Part shown: piece by piece, positions 1 through 8,730 of the stretch | Position numbering within the stretch: the stretch's first letter is position 1 | Layout: the number at the start of each line of letters is the position of its first letter | Assembly (NCBI RefSeq): GCF_022347765.1 | Contig: NZ_JAKRFZ010000020.1 | Coordinates: 1 to 64,000, forward strand | Reading direction: 5' to 3' | DNA length: 64,000 bases | Source of the DNA: Pseudoalteromonas sp. OOF1S-7 | GTDB lineage: Bacteria > Pseudomonadota > Gammaproteobacteria > Enterobacterales > Alteromonadaceae | The notes under the pieces: model-generated | Database searches by the model: none | The model's input: only the letters and a program-made list of their open reading frames with translations | Told to the model about the DNA's origin: nothing | Program-made: the position numbers and the translations under genes

Positions 1-108
1 GGAACTGAGCGAGCATCCAGCACCCAGAATTACGGTAGTATTTTCCTCTTCTTTAAGGTCCCGCAATGCGTAGCTTAATTTTAGAAAAGTGTGTTCCTGA
101 TTACCCAT
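1..108 (-). CDS. SIR2-like domain protein, N-terminal fragment (runs off window)
   Basis: A minus-strand reading frame opens with ATG at 108 and stays open to the window edge, giving 36 residues. A purine-rich AAGGAT/AGGAA stretch lies just upstream of the ATG. The fragment ends with VILGAGCS, preceded by a short acidic turn; this hydrophobic strand plus GAG loop is the typical start of a SIR2-like NAD-binding fold as found in many anti-phage proteins. Only the first strand and loop are visible, so the assignment is tentative; another Rossmann-type family is possible. The rest of the gene lies left of the window. Confidence 0.5.
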   Translation of the reverse strand, partial: MGNQEHTFLKLSYALRDLKEEENTTVILGAGCSLSS

Positions 109-755
109 AATTCCTAGTTATCCTTACATTGTTAATGACTCTTGCATGAAACACCAAAAAGCAAGCTCAAGCAACAAAAAAAACATTTCATTATCATATG
201 AAACAAATTTCTTCTTCGTGAAATCGCAATTTCAGTTCCACAAGCCGTCGTGTCAACCCCACTCGAATGGGAAATTCAATTAAATATAATGAGTTATAAA
301 CATATCGACTTGTACTTCCTGCCCCTAAATGCCATCAAAAGGTTTAGTATGGACACGCTGACAGAACATAAAAAGAACACAAAAGTAAAATCTTTGTGGT
401 TAGGCAGTACCTTTCGTCGGAGGAATTATTGGCTGTCTGGTCGTTCAGGTTACAACGCAAGTGTCCATAGCTGTAGATGATGTCTGGGTTGGTGAAGTCA
501 GGCTGGGGGTACTAGCTCAGACTTGACCTGACAGTTACCCGTGTTTCAATCAGTGACTGTCAGCCTAAATTTGGGTCAAGTTCCTTTCACCCAGGTCAAT
601 TTTTCATCTAATTATGTTTCACGTGGCGTTCTGCCATAGCATTTCCTCCTTGATGAGTTCGGTCATCATACAAAGCTACGAATACAACCTTGCACTTCGT
701 GCCTTTGCGCAGATAAGGCATCGCTTATGTGTTTATTTTTACTCGTCTGACCTGA
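109..755. other. intergenic region with palindromes, no convincing intact gene
   Basis: No reading frame here looks like a real protein. The region holds a perfect 16 bp palindrome TGAAATCGCAATTTCA at 219-234 and, around 528-563, an inverted repeat CTGACAGT/ACTGTCAG. The stretch 217-312 resembles the promoter region of the efflux operon at 1513-1617. The far end may contain the decayed 5' part of the EamA pseudogene. Confidence 0.5.
219..234. promoter_or_regulatory. 16 bp palindrome, possible regulator site (copy 1)
   Basis: TGAAAT-cgca-ATTTCA is a perfect inverted repeat. A version with one changed outer base occurs at 1517-1532 upstream of the efflux operon, and the sequence after it (TTCCACAA, then a C-rich stretch) is also shared. 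It may be a binding site of the sigma-54-type regulator, left behind by a duplication of the promoter region. Confidence 0.35.
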
Positions 756-1269
756 TTGCGCATGGCCTCTCTGGCGTTAAACAGGAACCTCATACTTGGC
801 ATTATAGGTGTGATGGGCGTAAGTGGTCTGAATCTGGCGCTGTTTTCAGGGCTGTCGCACACCCCAGTAACAAATGGCGCCTTGATCATGGCGCTGCCCT
901 ATCGTCACAACCGTTATGGCTGCGCTGCTAAGCAGAACACTGATAGCCCAGATACAGCTTTTGCAACTGGCGGTCGCTTTTGGCGGTGTATTGCTGGTTG
1001 TGGTTAACGGCGACCTGAGAAGTCTTTTAAACTTGCAGCTTAACCAGGACAATCTCACCATCATGCTGGGCATGCTTGCCTGGCCGGGTTATACCGTATG
1101 CAGGTCAAAGGTATCGGGCTGGCTGCCGCAGCCGGGGTTTTCTTTGCTTACCACAGCAGTTGGTCTGGTTGGACTGTCTGTCGCAAGTATGTTTCAGGCT
1201 GAGGTGCACCCTGTGCAGGAGCTGATGGCACTCCCCTGGCCGATACCAAAAGTAATCGAGGTTAGCTGA
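756..1269 (+). pseudogene. EamA/DMT-type transporter remnant
   Basis: Two reading frames join into one drug/metabolite-transporter-like protein. The first (from 756) reads NLILGIIGVMGVSGLNLALF and then GALIMALP; the second continues from about 900 with IVTTVMAALLSRTLI and two further hydrophobic segments, ending at a TGA at 1267-1269. A single-base frameshift near 898-905 separates them. The N-terminal half is missing: an in-frame TGA at 753-755 precedes the first part. EamA proteins normally have ten membrane segments and about 290 residues, so this is a broken fragment. What the transporter carried cannot be told. Confidence 0.65.
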
Positions 1270-1652
1270 CCACAACAGGCTAAGAGCAGCGATGAAGTGC
1301 CACAATCCTGGGTTTATCCCCTTTGATTTAGAACAACGTTAAACAATGGGCTGTGAATACGGCTCAGTGGGATAGCTAAGATTAACATCACTATGGTTAC
1401 GCAGTTCCCGACTCTCAAGCGTCCGGGATGATAACTGTATGTGAGTATTGGCGCTACTTTGCACTACTGCGTTGTGTTTGAGTAACTTCTGGCCAGGCCA
1501 GCCTTCCCATTTCCAAAAATCGCAATTTCATTTCCACAAATCGCCACGCTAAACCCAGACTCAAAAGTCACACAAAATCATATAATACAATAACTTAAAA
1601 ATTGGCACATGACTTGTAGTGACTATACCTAAATACCCACAGAGGAAATGGT
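1270..1652. promoter_or_regulatory. promoter region of the efflux operon, with a repeat remnant
   Basis: At about 1395-1490 there is a degraded relative of the 84 bp repeat found at 46.5-46.8 kb (cccgactctcaagcgtccgg and gttgtgtttgagtaact). The segment 1513-1617 holds the near-palindrome AAAATcgcaATTTCA and the sigma-54-like promoter. No gene is seen. Confidence 0.5.
1603..1617 (+). promoter_or_regulatory. putative sigma-54 promoter
   Basis: TGGCAC at 1603-1608 is followed after five bases by TTGT at 1614-1617, close to the -24/-12 consensus TGGCAC-N5-TTGCA; the -12 element has GT in place of GC. It lies about 35 bp before the start of the membrane-fusion gene. The downstream operon encodes an NtrC-type activator, which is the kind of partner such a promoter requires. 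Confidence 0.55.
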
Positions 1653-2900
1653 ATGGACATACAGGTCGAACAGAAAAAGAGCATAAAAGTAAACTGGTTG
1701 TGGCTGGGTGGTGTTGCTTTGTTTGTCATTATGACTGGCTGGCTGCTTGCCCAGCCAACGGCGCAGGCGTCTCTGGCAACGGGTGATGCCTGGATTGGAG
1801 ACGTCAGGCAGGGGGATTTGACAATTTCGGTGGCCGGATTTGGTCAGCTAAAGTCACGTACGCCGCGTCTGATCAGTGCAGCCAGTGAGGCCACGGTTGA
1901 AGAGATTATACTGCGTCCGGGTGCTGAGGTCACACCCGACAGTATCATTATGCGGCTTCAGGATGCCAATCTGGCGCAGGCACTTAAAGATGCAAAACGG
2001 GCGCTGCAACAGGCGAAAGATCAGTATTTACAGGCGGATATTAATCAGCAGCGAGAAATGCTGTCGCACCAGGCAAGCCTGGAGATCTTAAAATCTGAGC
2101 TGGAAAGCGCTGAGCTGGAGGTCTCTGCCCAGGCGGGTTTAGTTGAAGATGGCGCGGTGTCTAAGCTGGACTTTCAGCGCACGGTTTTGGAGCATCGTCA
2201 GCTTAAGCGGCGTATTGAGATTGAGCAGCGCAGAATTACTCAGCTGCAAACACTGCATCAGGCCAATTTGCAGCTGGCAAGCTCGGATATCGACGCCGCC
2301 GAAGAGGCCTATGGGCTTATTCAGCACAGGGTGGACCGCCTGACGGTGCGCGCGGGACTCACCGGCGTAGTACAGCAATTACATGTTGAGCTGGGGCAAA
2401 GTGTGCCGCTGGGCGCCCAGCTGGTGCTGGTTGGCAGCACAAAAGACTTATATGCACAGCTGCAAATTCCGCAGGCGTATGCCGAGCAAATAAAGCTTGA
2501 GCAGTCGGTACAAGTGAATACCCGAACCGACCTGATAGCCGGCACCATTTCGCGCATTAACCCTGTGGTGCAAAACGGCAACATTGAAGTCGAAGTGGCC
2601 CTGCCCGCTGCGCTGCCCGACAGCGCCCGGCCCGAGCTGAATATTGAAGGCACCATTCATATCAACACGCTTAAAGATGCGCTTTATATCGACAAGCCCG
2701 TTGGCGCCAAAGCGTTCAGCACCGCCACTTTATATCGCATCGAGCCCAATACCCAACAAGCACAGGCCATTGAGGTACACTATGGCGCCCAGACCGCACA
2801 GCATATTCAGTTGCTCAGTGGCGCACAGCCAAAGCAGCGCTTTATTCTGTCGGATATGGCATCCTACCAAGGTGAGCCGGTCGTGTACCTGAGTAAATAA
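1653..2900 (+). CDS. efflux periplasmic adaptor (HlyD/MacA-type membrane-fusion protein)
   Basis: The 415-residue protein should be anchored in the inner membrane by one helix (about residues 15-33) and extend into the periplasm, linking an ABC permease to an outer-membrane channel. Visible parts are the N-terminal anchor, a short lipoyl-like strand region (about 55-100), a long coiled-coil hairpin rich in Gln, Glu and Ala (about 105-220), and a beta-rich C-terminal part. The ATG at 1653 follows GAGGAAATGGT. It is followed after 10 bp by the ATPase gene, so the two are co-transcribed. Family membership is clear; the exported substrate is unknown. Confidence 0.85.
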   Translation: MDIQVEQKKSIKVNWLWLGGVALFVIMTGWLLAQPTAQASLATGDAWIGDVRQGDLTISVAGFGQLKSRTPRLISAASEATVEEIILRPGAEVTPDSIIMRLQDANLAQALKDAKRALQQAKDQYLQADINQQREMLSHQASLEILKSELESAELEVSAQAGLVEDGAVSKLDFQRTVLEHRQLKRRIEIEQRRITQLQTLHQANLQLASSDIDAAEEAYGLIQHRVDRLTVRAGLTGVVQQLHVELGQSVPLGAQLVLVGSTKDLYAQLQIPQAYAEQIKLEQSVQVNTRTDLIAGTISRINPVVQNGNIEVEVALPAALPDSARPELNIEGTIHINTLKDALYIDKPVGAKAFSTATLYRIEPNTQQAQAIEVHYGAQTAQHIQLLSGAQPKQRFILSDMASYQGEPVVYLSK

Positions 2901-2910
2901 GGAAACAACA

Positions 2911-3618
2911 ATGAACAACAAATGCGTTATTGAACTCAACGATATCACCAAACACTTCCTGCTCAGCGGTATGGAAACCCAGGCCTTACGGGGCGTGAAC
3001 ATGAGTATTAACGAGGGCGAGTATGTGTCTATCTCCGGCCCTTCCGGTTGTGGTAAGTCGACCTTACTTAATATTTTGGGCCTGCTGGATACGCCCAGCA
3101 GCGGCCGCTATCAAATAGCCGGTAACGATGTCAGCCAACTCAGTGTTAATCAGCGAGCATCGCTCAGGAACAAGCATATTGGCTTTGTCTTTCAGTCGTT
3201 TAACCTCATCGATGAGCTAAGCGTGTTCGACAACCTGGCGCTGCCAGTGAAGTACAGTGAGCAGCCTTTAACTGGTACGCAACTCAAAGAGCGGGTGATG
3301 CACTGCCTGGAGCTGGTGCAGATGACCCACCGGGTTGACCACCAGCCCAATCAGCTCTCGGGTGGTCAGCAGCAGCGCATCGCCATTGCCCGGGCGCTGG
3401 TTAACCGGCCGGATATTCTGCTCATCGACGAGCCTACCGGTAACCTGGATTCCAAAAATGGTGATGCCGTCATGCAGATGCTGCACGATCTGAATGCGCA
3501 AGGCACTACGATGTGTATGGTGACGCACGACCCCAGATATGCCGATATGGCTGGTCGTAAACTCTTCCTGCTTGACGGTGTGATGGTCGACGAGGTGAAA
3601 CTGGAGATGGCGGGATGA
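2911..3618 (+). CDS. ABC transporter ATP-binding protein (MacB/LolD type)
   Basis: This 235-residue cytoplasmic ATPase powers the adjoining permease. Walker A GPSGCGKST lies near residue 43, the signature LSGGQQQRIAIARAL near 148, Walker B ILLIDEPTGNLDS near 168, and the switch histidine in VTHD near 203. These motifs and the length fit the LolD/MacB group that handles lipoproteins, peptides or drugs by mechanotransmission. A good AAGGAAACA ribosome site precedes the ATG. Its stop overlaps the start of the permease gene by 4 bp, indicating translational coupling. Confidence 0.93.
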   Translation: MNNKCVIELNDITKHFLLSGMETQALRGVNMSINEGEYVSISGPSGCGKSTLLNILGLLDTPSSGRYQIAGNDVSQLSVNQRASLRNKHIGFVFQSFNLIDELSVFDNLALPVKYSEQPLTGTQLKERVMHCLELVQMTHRVDHQPNQLSGGQQQRIAIARALVNRPDILLIDEPTGNLDSKNGDAVMQMLHDLNAQGTTMCMVTHDPRYADMAGRKLFLLDGVMVDEVKLEMAG

Positions 3619-6002
3619 TGAAAGAAGAACTCAAACTGGCCGCAGCCAACCTGAAAAAACTGCCTGGCTTCAGCATAACCGTGGTCCTCACACTGGCGCT
3701 GACACTGGCGGCACTGTGTGTGGTGATCAACATTAATCATCGGCTGCTGACCAAGCCCTTACCCTACCCCAACGCCGATACTCTGTGGGTGACCGATCAG
3801 AGCGAAACCATAAATGGCGAAACACAATACGGTTTTCAGATGCTGCCCACGCAGCTACTGATCTATCAGGATCAACAGTTTATTGACCAAATGGCTATGC
3901 TGCACCACACCTCGCCCCGGCTGATGGATGTAGATAACCGCCCCACCGTGGATGTGCTGCGCGTATCACCGGAATTTTTCTCGTTACTGGGTGTGCCCAT
4001 GCACCTGGGCCGGGCACTGAACGCCAACGAAGGCGTCAGCGATGAGCAAAAGGTGCTGGTGCTGAGCTATCAGGCTTGGCAGGACAACTTTAACGCCGAC
4101 CCTAAGGTGGTAGGCTCCTTTACCCAGCTTAACCGGGTGGCCTATCAAATCATAGGCGTCGCGGCCGCCGAGTTTGAAGTGCCGGAAATCTTTCGCAGCT
4201 TTGCTATCAGCGGATTCAGCAGTTTTCCAGAGGCGCTCAGCACCACCAACAACTGGAACAGCATCAGCAGTCAGTTTAATGGTATTGCCCGCCTCAAGCC
4301 GGGAGTAAACCCAGAGCAGGCCAATCACGCGCTGGGCGAGCAGATCAATGCGTTGTATCAATCCCAGGAGAACGTGGCACCCGATACCGCGATCGGCGCA
4401 CACTTTACACCACTGCGCAGCAGGATCATCGCCGAGAGCGATAGCCTTGCCCTGAGCTTACTATTTTCGGCTGCGGTACTGGTGCTCATTGCCCTGACCA
4501 ATGTCACTAACCTGTTTTTATCTCGCGGTGCGCAAAAACAACGCACTATGGCCATCCAGGCGGCGCTGGGTGCCAAGCCCCGGCACATCTTTATCAGTAT
4601 GTTTTGTGAATGCGCGTTACTGATTGGCGCAGCAACGATATTAGGCCTACTTGCCGCGCAGTGGCTGAATGTGTTGCTGGCTGAAGATCTCAGCTACCTG
4701 TTTACCCGCATGCAGGCCTTATCGCTCGATGCACCCACCATTGTAGTTGCACTTGTGCTGGCTTTGCTGATCACTCTGCTAGTTGCGGCCATCACCAGCA
4801 GCCAGGTTAACTATCAGGCCCTCACCGACGCCCTGCACGCGAGCGGCAAAGGCACTGGCGCGCAAATCTCTGCCAGAACCCGCCATATCCTGGTGGCACT
4901 GCAAGTGATGTTTGCCAGTTTACTGCTGTTTCTGGCCGCCAATAAACTGTTGCCCGCCTATCAGGAAATGACCCACCCAACCGGCTTTGAAACTGAATAC
5001 CTGTACTACGTGCGTGTCGATGGCAGCGCCACTGAAATTGACCAGTTTGAACTGACCCGTCAGGTTAAAAATACCTTAAGTGCGCAAACGGGCATCAACT
5101 CTGTGGCTGCCAGCATGACCTCTCCACTGGTGATGGGCTGGAAAAATTACCTGTACGACGAAAACATCGCCCTGCTAGGGATCATGAGCTTTGCGTTTTT
5201 AGATGAAGATGCCTTTACCACCTTAGCGTTGCCACTCAGACAAGGGCGCAGCTTTTCCCCCATTGCGGCGTCCGGTGAAGACAACAACGAAATTGTGCTT
5301 TCCGAATCACTGGCAAAGCGTCTGTATGGCGAAGCAAGTCCCGTAGGGCAGACGTTATACATAGACCAGCAAACACCCAGAAAAGTGGTGGGCGTCGTCG
5401 GTGATGTTTACGTGCCCACCGGCCCGCTTGGTTATGAGCTGGAGCGTTACTATGTGCCGCTCACCGAAGGCAGCAACGCGTTCATTATCAAAGCCGGCGG
5501 GCCCTTGTCTCAGTCTCAGCTCAGTGAAGTACTGAGGGACATTCACCCGACCTTAAACTTCTCGGCTTTCAGGAAAGTGGATGATATGCTCAGTCAGCGA
5601 CTCAGACAAACCTGGCTTCAGGCCATGCTGACTGTGGCTTTGCTAACCCTGACGCTCAGTCTGGCCGGTGCGGGCATTTATGGGGTACTCAGCTACAGTG
5701 TGCAGATGCGTCGCTACGAGCTGGGCATTCATTTGTCTTTGGGTGCGCATACCCATAAACTGACCGCCATGATTGTAAAGCAGAGCTTTGTGCCTATTTT
5801 TACCGGGCTAGCCGTGAGCCTGTTGTTTACCACGCTGGGCTACCTGCTGTGGTCACGCATTGGCGAAGGACCTGTCGAGGTGAACTGGCTGGCCGTGTTG
5901 AGCAGTATTCCAGTTATGTTACTGGTCGCCTTTATTGCCAGCTATCTGCCGGTGCAAAAGGTGATCCGTCAGGATCCTATTCGGGCCCTGAGAAATGAAT
6001 AA
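3615..6002 (+). CDS. ABC transporter permease, MacB/FtsX type with two MacB-like halves
   Basis: The 795-residue membrane protein has an N-terminal membrane helix (about 19-40), a large periplasmic domain (about 45-270), three helices (about 280-410), a further helix and a second periplasmic domain (about 420-660), and three C-terminal helices (about 680-790). This duplicated layout matches the long FtsX-type permeases often called ADOP, as opposed to the roughly 400-residue single-unit type. The ending VIRQDPIRALRNE is typical. It works with the two genes upstream; no outer-membrane channel gene is present in the operon, so one encoded elsewhere may be used. Confidence 0.9.
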   Translation: MMKEELKLAAANLKKLPGFSITVVLTLALTLAALCVVININHRLLTKPLPYPNADTLWVTDQSETINGETQYGFQMLPTQLLIYQDQQFIDQMAMLHHTSPRLMDVDNRPTVDVLRVSPEFFSLLGVPMHLGRALNANEGVSDEQKVLVLSYQAWQDNFNADPKVVGSFTQLNRVAYQIIGVAAAEFEVPEIFRSFAISGFSSFPEALSTTNNWNSISSQFNGIARLKPGVNPEQANHALGEQINALYQSQENVAPDTAIGAHFTPLRSRIIAESDSLALSLLFSAAVLVLIALTNVTNLFLSRGAQKQRTMAIQAALGAKPRHIFISMFCECALLIGAATILGLLAAQWLNVLLAEDLSYLFTRMQALSLDAPTIVVALVLALLITLLVAAITSSQVNYQALTDALHASGKGTGAQISARTRHILVALQVMFASLLLFLAANKLLPAYQEMTHPTGFETEYLYYVRVDGSATEIDQFELTRQVKNTLSAQTGINSVAASMTSPLVMGWKNYLYDENIALLGIMSFAFLDEDAFTTLALPLRQGRSFSPIAASGEDNNEIVLSESLAKRLYGEASPVGQTLYIDQQTPRKVVGVVGDVYVPTGPLGYELERYYVPLTEGSNAFIIKAGGPLSQSQLSEVLRDIHPTLNFSAFRKVDDMLSQRLRQTWLQAMLTVALLTLTLSLAGAGIYGVLSYSVQMRRYELGIHLSLGAHTHKLTAMIVKQSFVPIFTGLAVSLLFTTLGYLLWSRIGEGPVEVNWLAVLSSIPVMLLVAFIASYLPVQKVIRQDPIRALRNE

Positions 6003-6030
6003 TAAATCAAACAATAATCAATGAGGAAAT

Positions 6031-6052
6031 GCAGGCGCACGTTCGCGCCTGC
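6031..6052 (+). other. GC-rich hairpin before the regulator start
   Basis: GCAGGCGC-acgttc-GCGCCTGC is a perfect 8 bp stem with a 6-base loop, located between the permease stop and the preferred ATG of the regulator at 6063. No T-run follows, so it is not a standard terminator; it could dampen read-through or stabilise the upstream mRNA. If translation began at the upstream ATG at 6021, the hairpin would be coding sequence. Confidence 0.5.
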
Positions 6053-6062
6053 CTGTTACACC

Positions 6063-7427
6063 ATGCAAGGCACCCTACTTATCGTTGACGACAAGGCCGA
6101 TATTCGCCTCAGTCTGCACCTGTTGCTGAAAAACAGTGGCTTTACCACCATTCAATGCAGCTCGCTGAGTGCGGCTGCACAAACACTCGCAGAACAACCC
6201 ATTGACCTGGTATTGCTCGACATGAATTATGAGCTGGACACCACCTCAGGTCAGGAAGGGCTTAATTTTTTGTCTGAGCATGCCGTACCTGACCCATCCA
6301 GCCCGGCTTTTATTGCCATGACCGCCTGGTCCAGCGTGAACCTGGCGGTAGAAGCCATGCAGCGTGGCGCGGTGGATTTTTTCGCCAAACCCTGGGACAA
6401 CCACGCCGTGCTGATGATGATTAAAAAACATCTGGGGCTGCGACAGATGACGCGAACTCAGCAAAGCGCTGTACCTGCAAGCAAGCAAACGCTCGATAAA
6501 GGACTGCTGTGGCTGAGCCCGCAAATGCAGACACTGAAAAAACAACTAGACCGGGTTGCCCCGACCGGGGCCAATATTTTGCTGCGCGGTGAGAACGGCA
6601 CGGGTAAATCGCACATTGCACAGTACCTGCACCAGCACAGCGCACGCGCAGGTAAACTGGTCAGTGTTAACATGGCAGCCATCCCCGAAACCTTGTTCGA
6701 GAGTGAGCTGTTTGGCCATCTCAAAGGGGCATTCACCGATGCCAGACAGAACCGCGAAGGCCGCTTCAGCCAGGCCAGCGGCGGCACCCTGTTTTTAGAT
6801 GAAATAGCCACCCTGAGCGAGTCGCAACAAGCCAAGCTGTTGCGGGTACTGGAAAGTGGCGAATATGAACCGGTTGGCTCCGACAAAACCCGCCATGCGG
6901 ATTGTCGTCTGATCAGCGCCACTAATGCGGATTTAGAGGCACGGCAGGCACAGGGCGCATTTCGCCAGGACCTGTATTTCAGGCTCAATACCATAGAGCT
7001 CACAGTGCCGCCACTCAGGCAGCGCGGTGATGAAATCATCCCGCTGGCCAGGCACTTTATTGCGCAGCATGCGCGGCGCTATGATTTACCGCAGCCGGCT
7101 TTGTCAGCCTGTGCCTGTAACGCCCTGCAAGCCTACCACTGGCCGGGCAATGTGCGGGAGCTCAGCCATATTATGGAGCGTGCCGTGCTGATGTGTGATG
7201 AGGCCGAGCTCAGCGCCCGTCAGTTACCAGTCAAGACGGCCAGTACCGAAGTCGACAGCCCGGTATCGGAGCTGATCACTCTGGAGCAGGCAGAGCAAAA
7301 ACTCATAAAAATGGCACTGGCTCAGTGCCTCGACAATGTGGAGGATGCCTCGGTTTTACTGGGAATAAGTAAAAGTGCGCTATACCGGCGCATGGATAAG
7401 TTCAACATCAAAACCCGACAGCCCTGA
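6063..7427 (+). CDS. sigma-54-type response regulator (NtrC family)
   Basis: The preferred start gives MQGTLLIVDDKAD, so the receiver domain begins immediately as in relatives; an in-frame ATG 14 codons earlier (6021) would add an Arg/Cys-rich tail encoded by a hairpin. Domains of the 454 residues: receiver (about 1-125, acidic pair DD and phospho-acceptor in LLDMNY), AAA+ ATPase (about 150-385: Walker A GENGTGKS, loop GAFTDA, Walker B GGTLFLDE, arginine-rich second half) and a Fis-type helix-turn-helix ending in ALYRRMDKFNI. It should activate sigma-54 promoters after phosphorylation by the kinase encoded 5 bp downstream. The loop reads GAFTDA instead of the usual GAFTGA. Confidence 0.93.
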   Translation: MQGTLLIVDDKADIRLSLHLLLKNSGFTTIQCSSLSAAAQTLAEQPIDLVLLDMNYELDTTSGQEGLNFLSEHAVPDPSSPAFIAMTAWSSVNLAVEAMQRGAVDFFAKPWDNHAVLMMIKKHLGLRQMTRTQQSAVPASKQTLDKGLLWLSPQMQTLKKQLDRVAPTGANILLRGENGTGKSHIAQYLHQHSARAGKLVSVNMAAIPETLFESELFGHLKGAFTDARQNREGRFSQASGGTLFLDEIATLSESQQAKLLRVLESGEYEPVGSDKTRHADCRLISATNADLEARQAQGAFRQDLYFRLNTIELTVPPLRQRGDEIIPLARHFIAQHARRYDLPQPALSACACNALQAYHWPGNVRELSHIMERAVLMCDEAELSARQLPVKTASTEVDSPVSELITLEQAEQKLIKMALAQCLDNVEDASVLLGISKSALYRRMDKFNIKTRQP

Positions 7428-7432
7428 ACCTG

Positions 7433-8713
7433 ATGTCTCTGAACTACGAGCGATTCACAACGCTATTTTTAACGCTTGTCTGGCTGCTGCTGGCCAGTCT
7501 CAGCACCGGGTTACTGCTGAGCCTGGGCAGCGGCTGGCTGGGTGTTGTTACCCTGTGGGTGCTGGTATTGTGCCCGGCGGCATTGCTGCTACAGAGCATA
7601 AAACAGCGCCTTGTGCAGCCCTTTTACCACCTGACCACCACAATCGAAGCCATGCGCCTTGAGGATTATGGCCAGCGTTTTTACAGCGCCGACCAAAGCG
7701 GGATCCTGGCACAATTACAGGCTGAAACCAGCCAGCTGTGCACGCACTTGCAGGCGTATAAATCGGCACGGGATCATCAGGCTATTTTACTGTTTCGGCT
7801 GATTGAGCAGCTGCCCAGTCCGATTGCCATTTTCGACCAAAGCAATGTGCTGGTGCATGCCAACGACGCGTTCTCGAACTGGACCGGCAAGCCCTGGCAA
7901 ACGCAAAGGCTGACTAAGGCACACCATTTCAGCCTGGTTCAGTCCAGTGGCCAGTGGCAGTTCAGCCACCCGTCGCTTGCGCAGCAATGGCAACTTAGGC
8001 AAAGCCGGATCCCCATTAATGACAGCCATGCCCATTTGTTGATCCTCACCGATGTGCAGTCGGTGGTCAGTCAGGCGCAGCGCGACGCCTGGCAAAAAAT
8101 GATCCGCATTCTGAGCCATGAGATCCACAACTCGCTCTCCCCCATCAAGTCGCTGGCACAAACGCTGCAGATGCTGCAACCCGGCGCGGATACGCAAGCC
8201 GATTTTGATCAGGCGCTTGCGGTCATTGTGCAGCGCAGCGATGGGCTGATGTCGTTCGTCAATCGCTATGCGAGCGTTGCAAGACAACACCAGTTGCATT
8301 TGGAGGAAGTCACCACAGATACCCTACTGCGCCCAATGCAGGCGCTTTATGGCACGCAGCTCACCTGCTCAGTCACAGCATCTTTTACGCTGCATGTGGA
8401 TGTCAGCCTGATGGAGCAAGTGTTGGTTAACCTGCTCACCAATGCGCTGGAGGCCAGTGAAAAGCCTGACTGTGTTGAGATTGTCATCAGCAAAACCTCT
8501 CAGTATGCCTTTATCGACATCCTGGATCAGGGGCCTGGCGTCAGTAATCCAGACAATCTGTTTGTGCCTTTTTACACCACAAAAGAAAATGGCAAAGGCA
8601 TTGGCCTGGTGCTGTGTAAGAATATTGTGGAGCAGCACAATGGCCAGCTAACGCTGGTCAATCGTACTGATCAGCGCGGTGCCAGGGCCAGGATACAGTT
8701 GCCGCTCGGTTAG
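7433..8713 (+). CDS. sensor histidine kinase (NtrY-like)
   Basis: The 426-residue protein starts with two membrane helices (about 10-60) separated by almost no periplasmic loop, then a HAMP-like linker, a PAS-like region (about 120-205), a phospho-acceptor helix RILSHEIHNSLSPIK with the histidine near 228, and an ATPase domain with N-box VNLLTNALEASE, G1 DQGPGVS and G2 GKGIGLVLCKNIV. The lack of a sizeable outside domain suggests it senses a membrane or internal cue. It follows the response regulator by 5 bp and is almost certainly its partner controlling the efflux operon. Confidence 0.9.
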   Translation: MSLNYERFTTLFLTLVWLLLASLSTGLLLSLGSGWLGVVTLWVLVLCPAALLLQSIKQRLVQPFYHLTTTIEAMRLEDYGQRFYSADQSGILAQLQAETSQLCTHLQAYKSARDHQAILLFRLIEQLPSPIAIFDQSNVLVHANDAFSNWTGKPWQTQRLTKAHHFSLVQSSGQWQFSHPSLAQQWQLRQSRIPINDSHAHLLILTDVQSVVSQAQRDAWQKMIRILSHEIHNSLSPIKSLAQTLQMLQPGADTQADFDQALAVIVQRSDGLMSFVNRYASVARQHQLHLEEVTTDTLLRPMQALYGTQLTCSVTASFTLHVDVSLMEQVLVNLLTNALEASEKPDCVEIVISKTSQYAFIDILDQGPGVSNPDNLFVPFYTTKENGKGIGLVLCKNIVEQHNGQLTLVNRTDQRGARARIQLPLG

Positions 8714-8730
8714 TGTTGTGGAGTGCGGTA

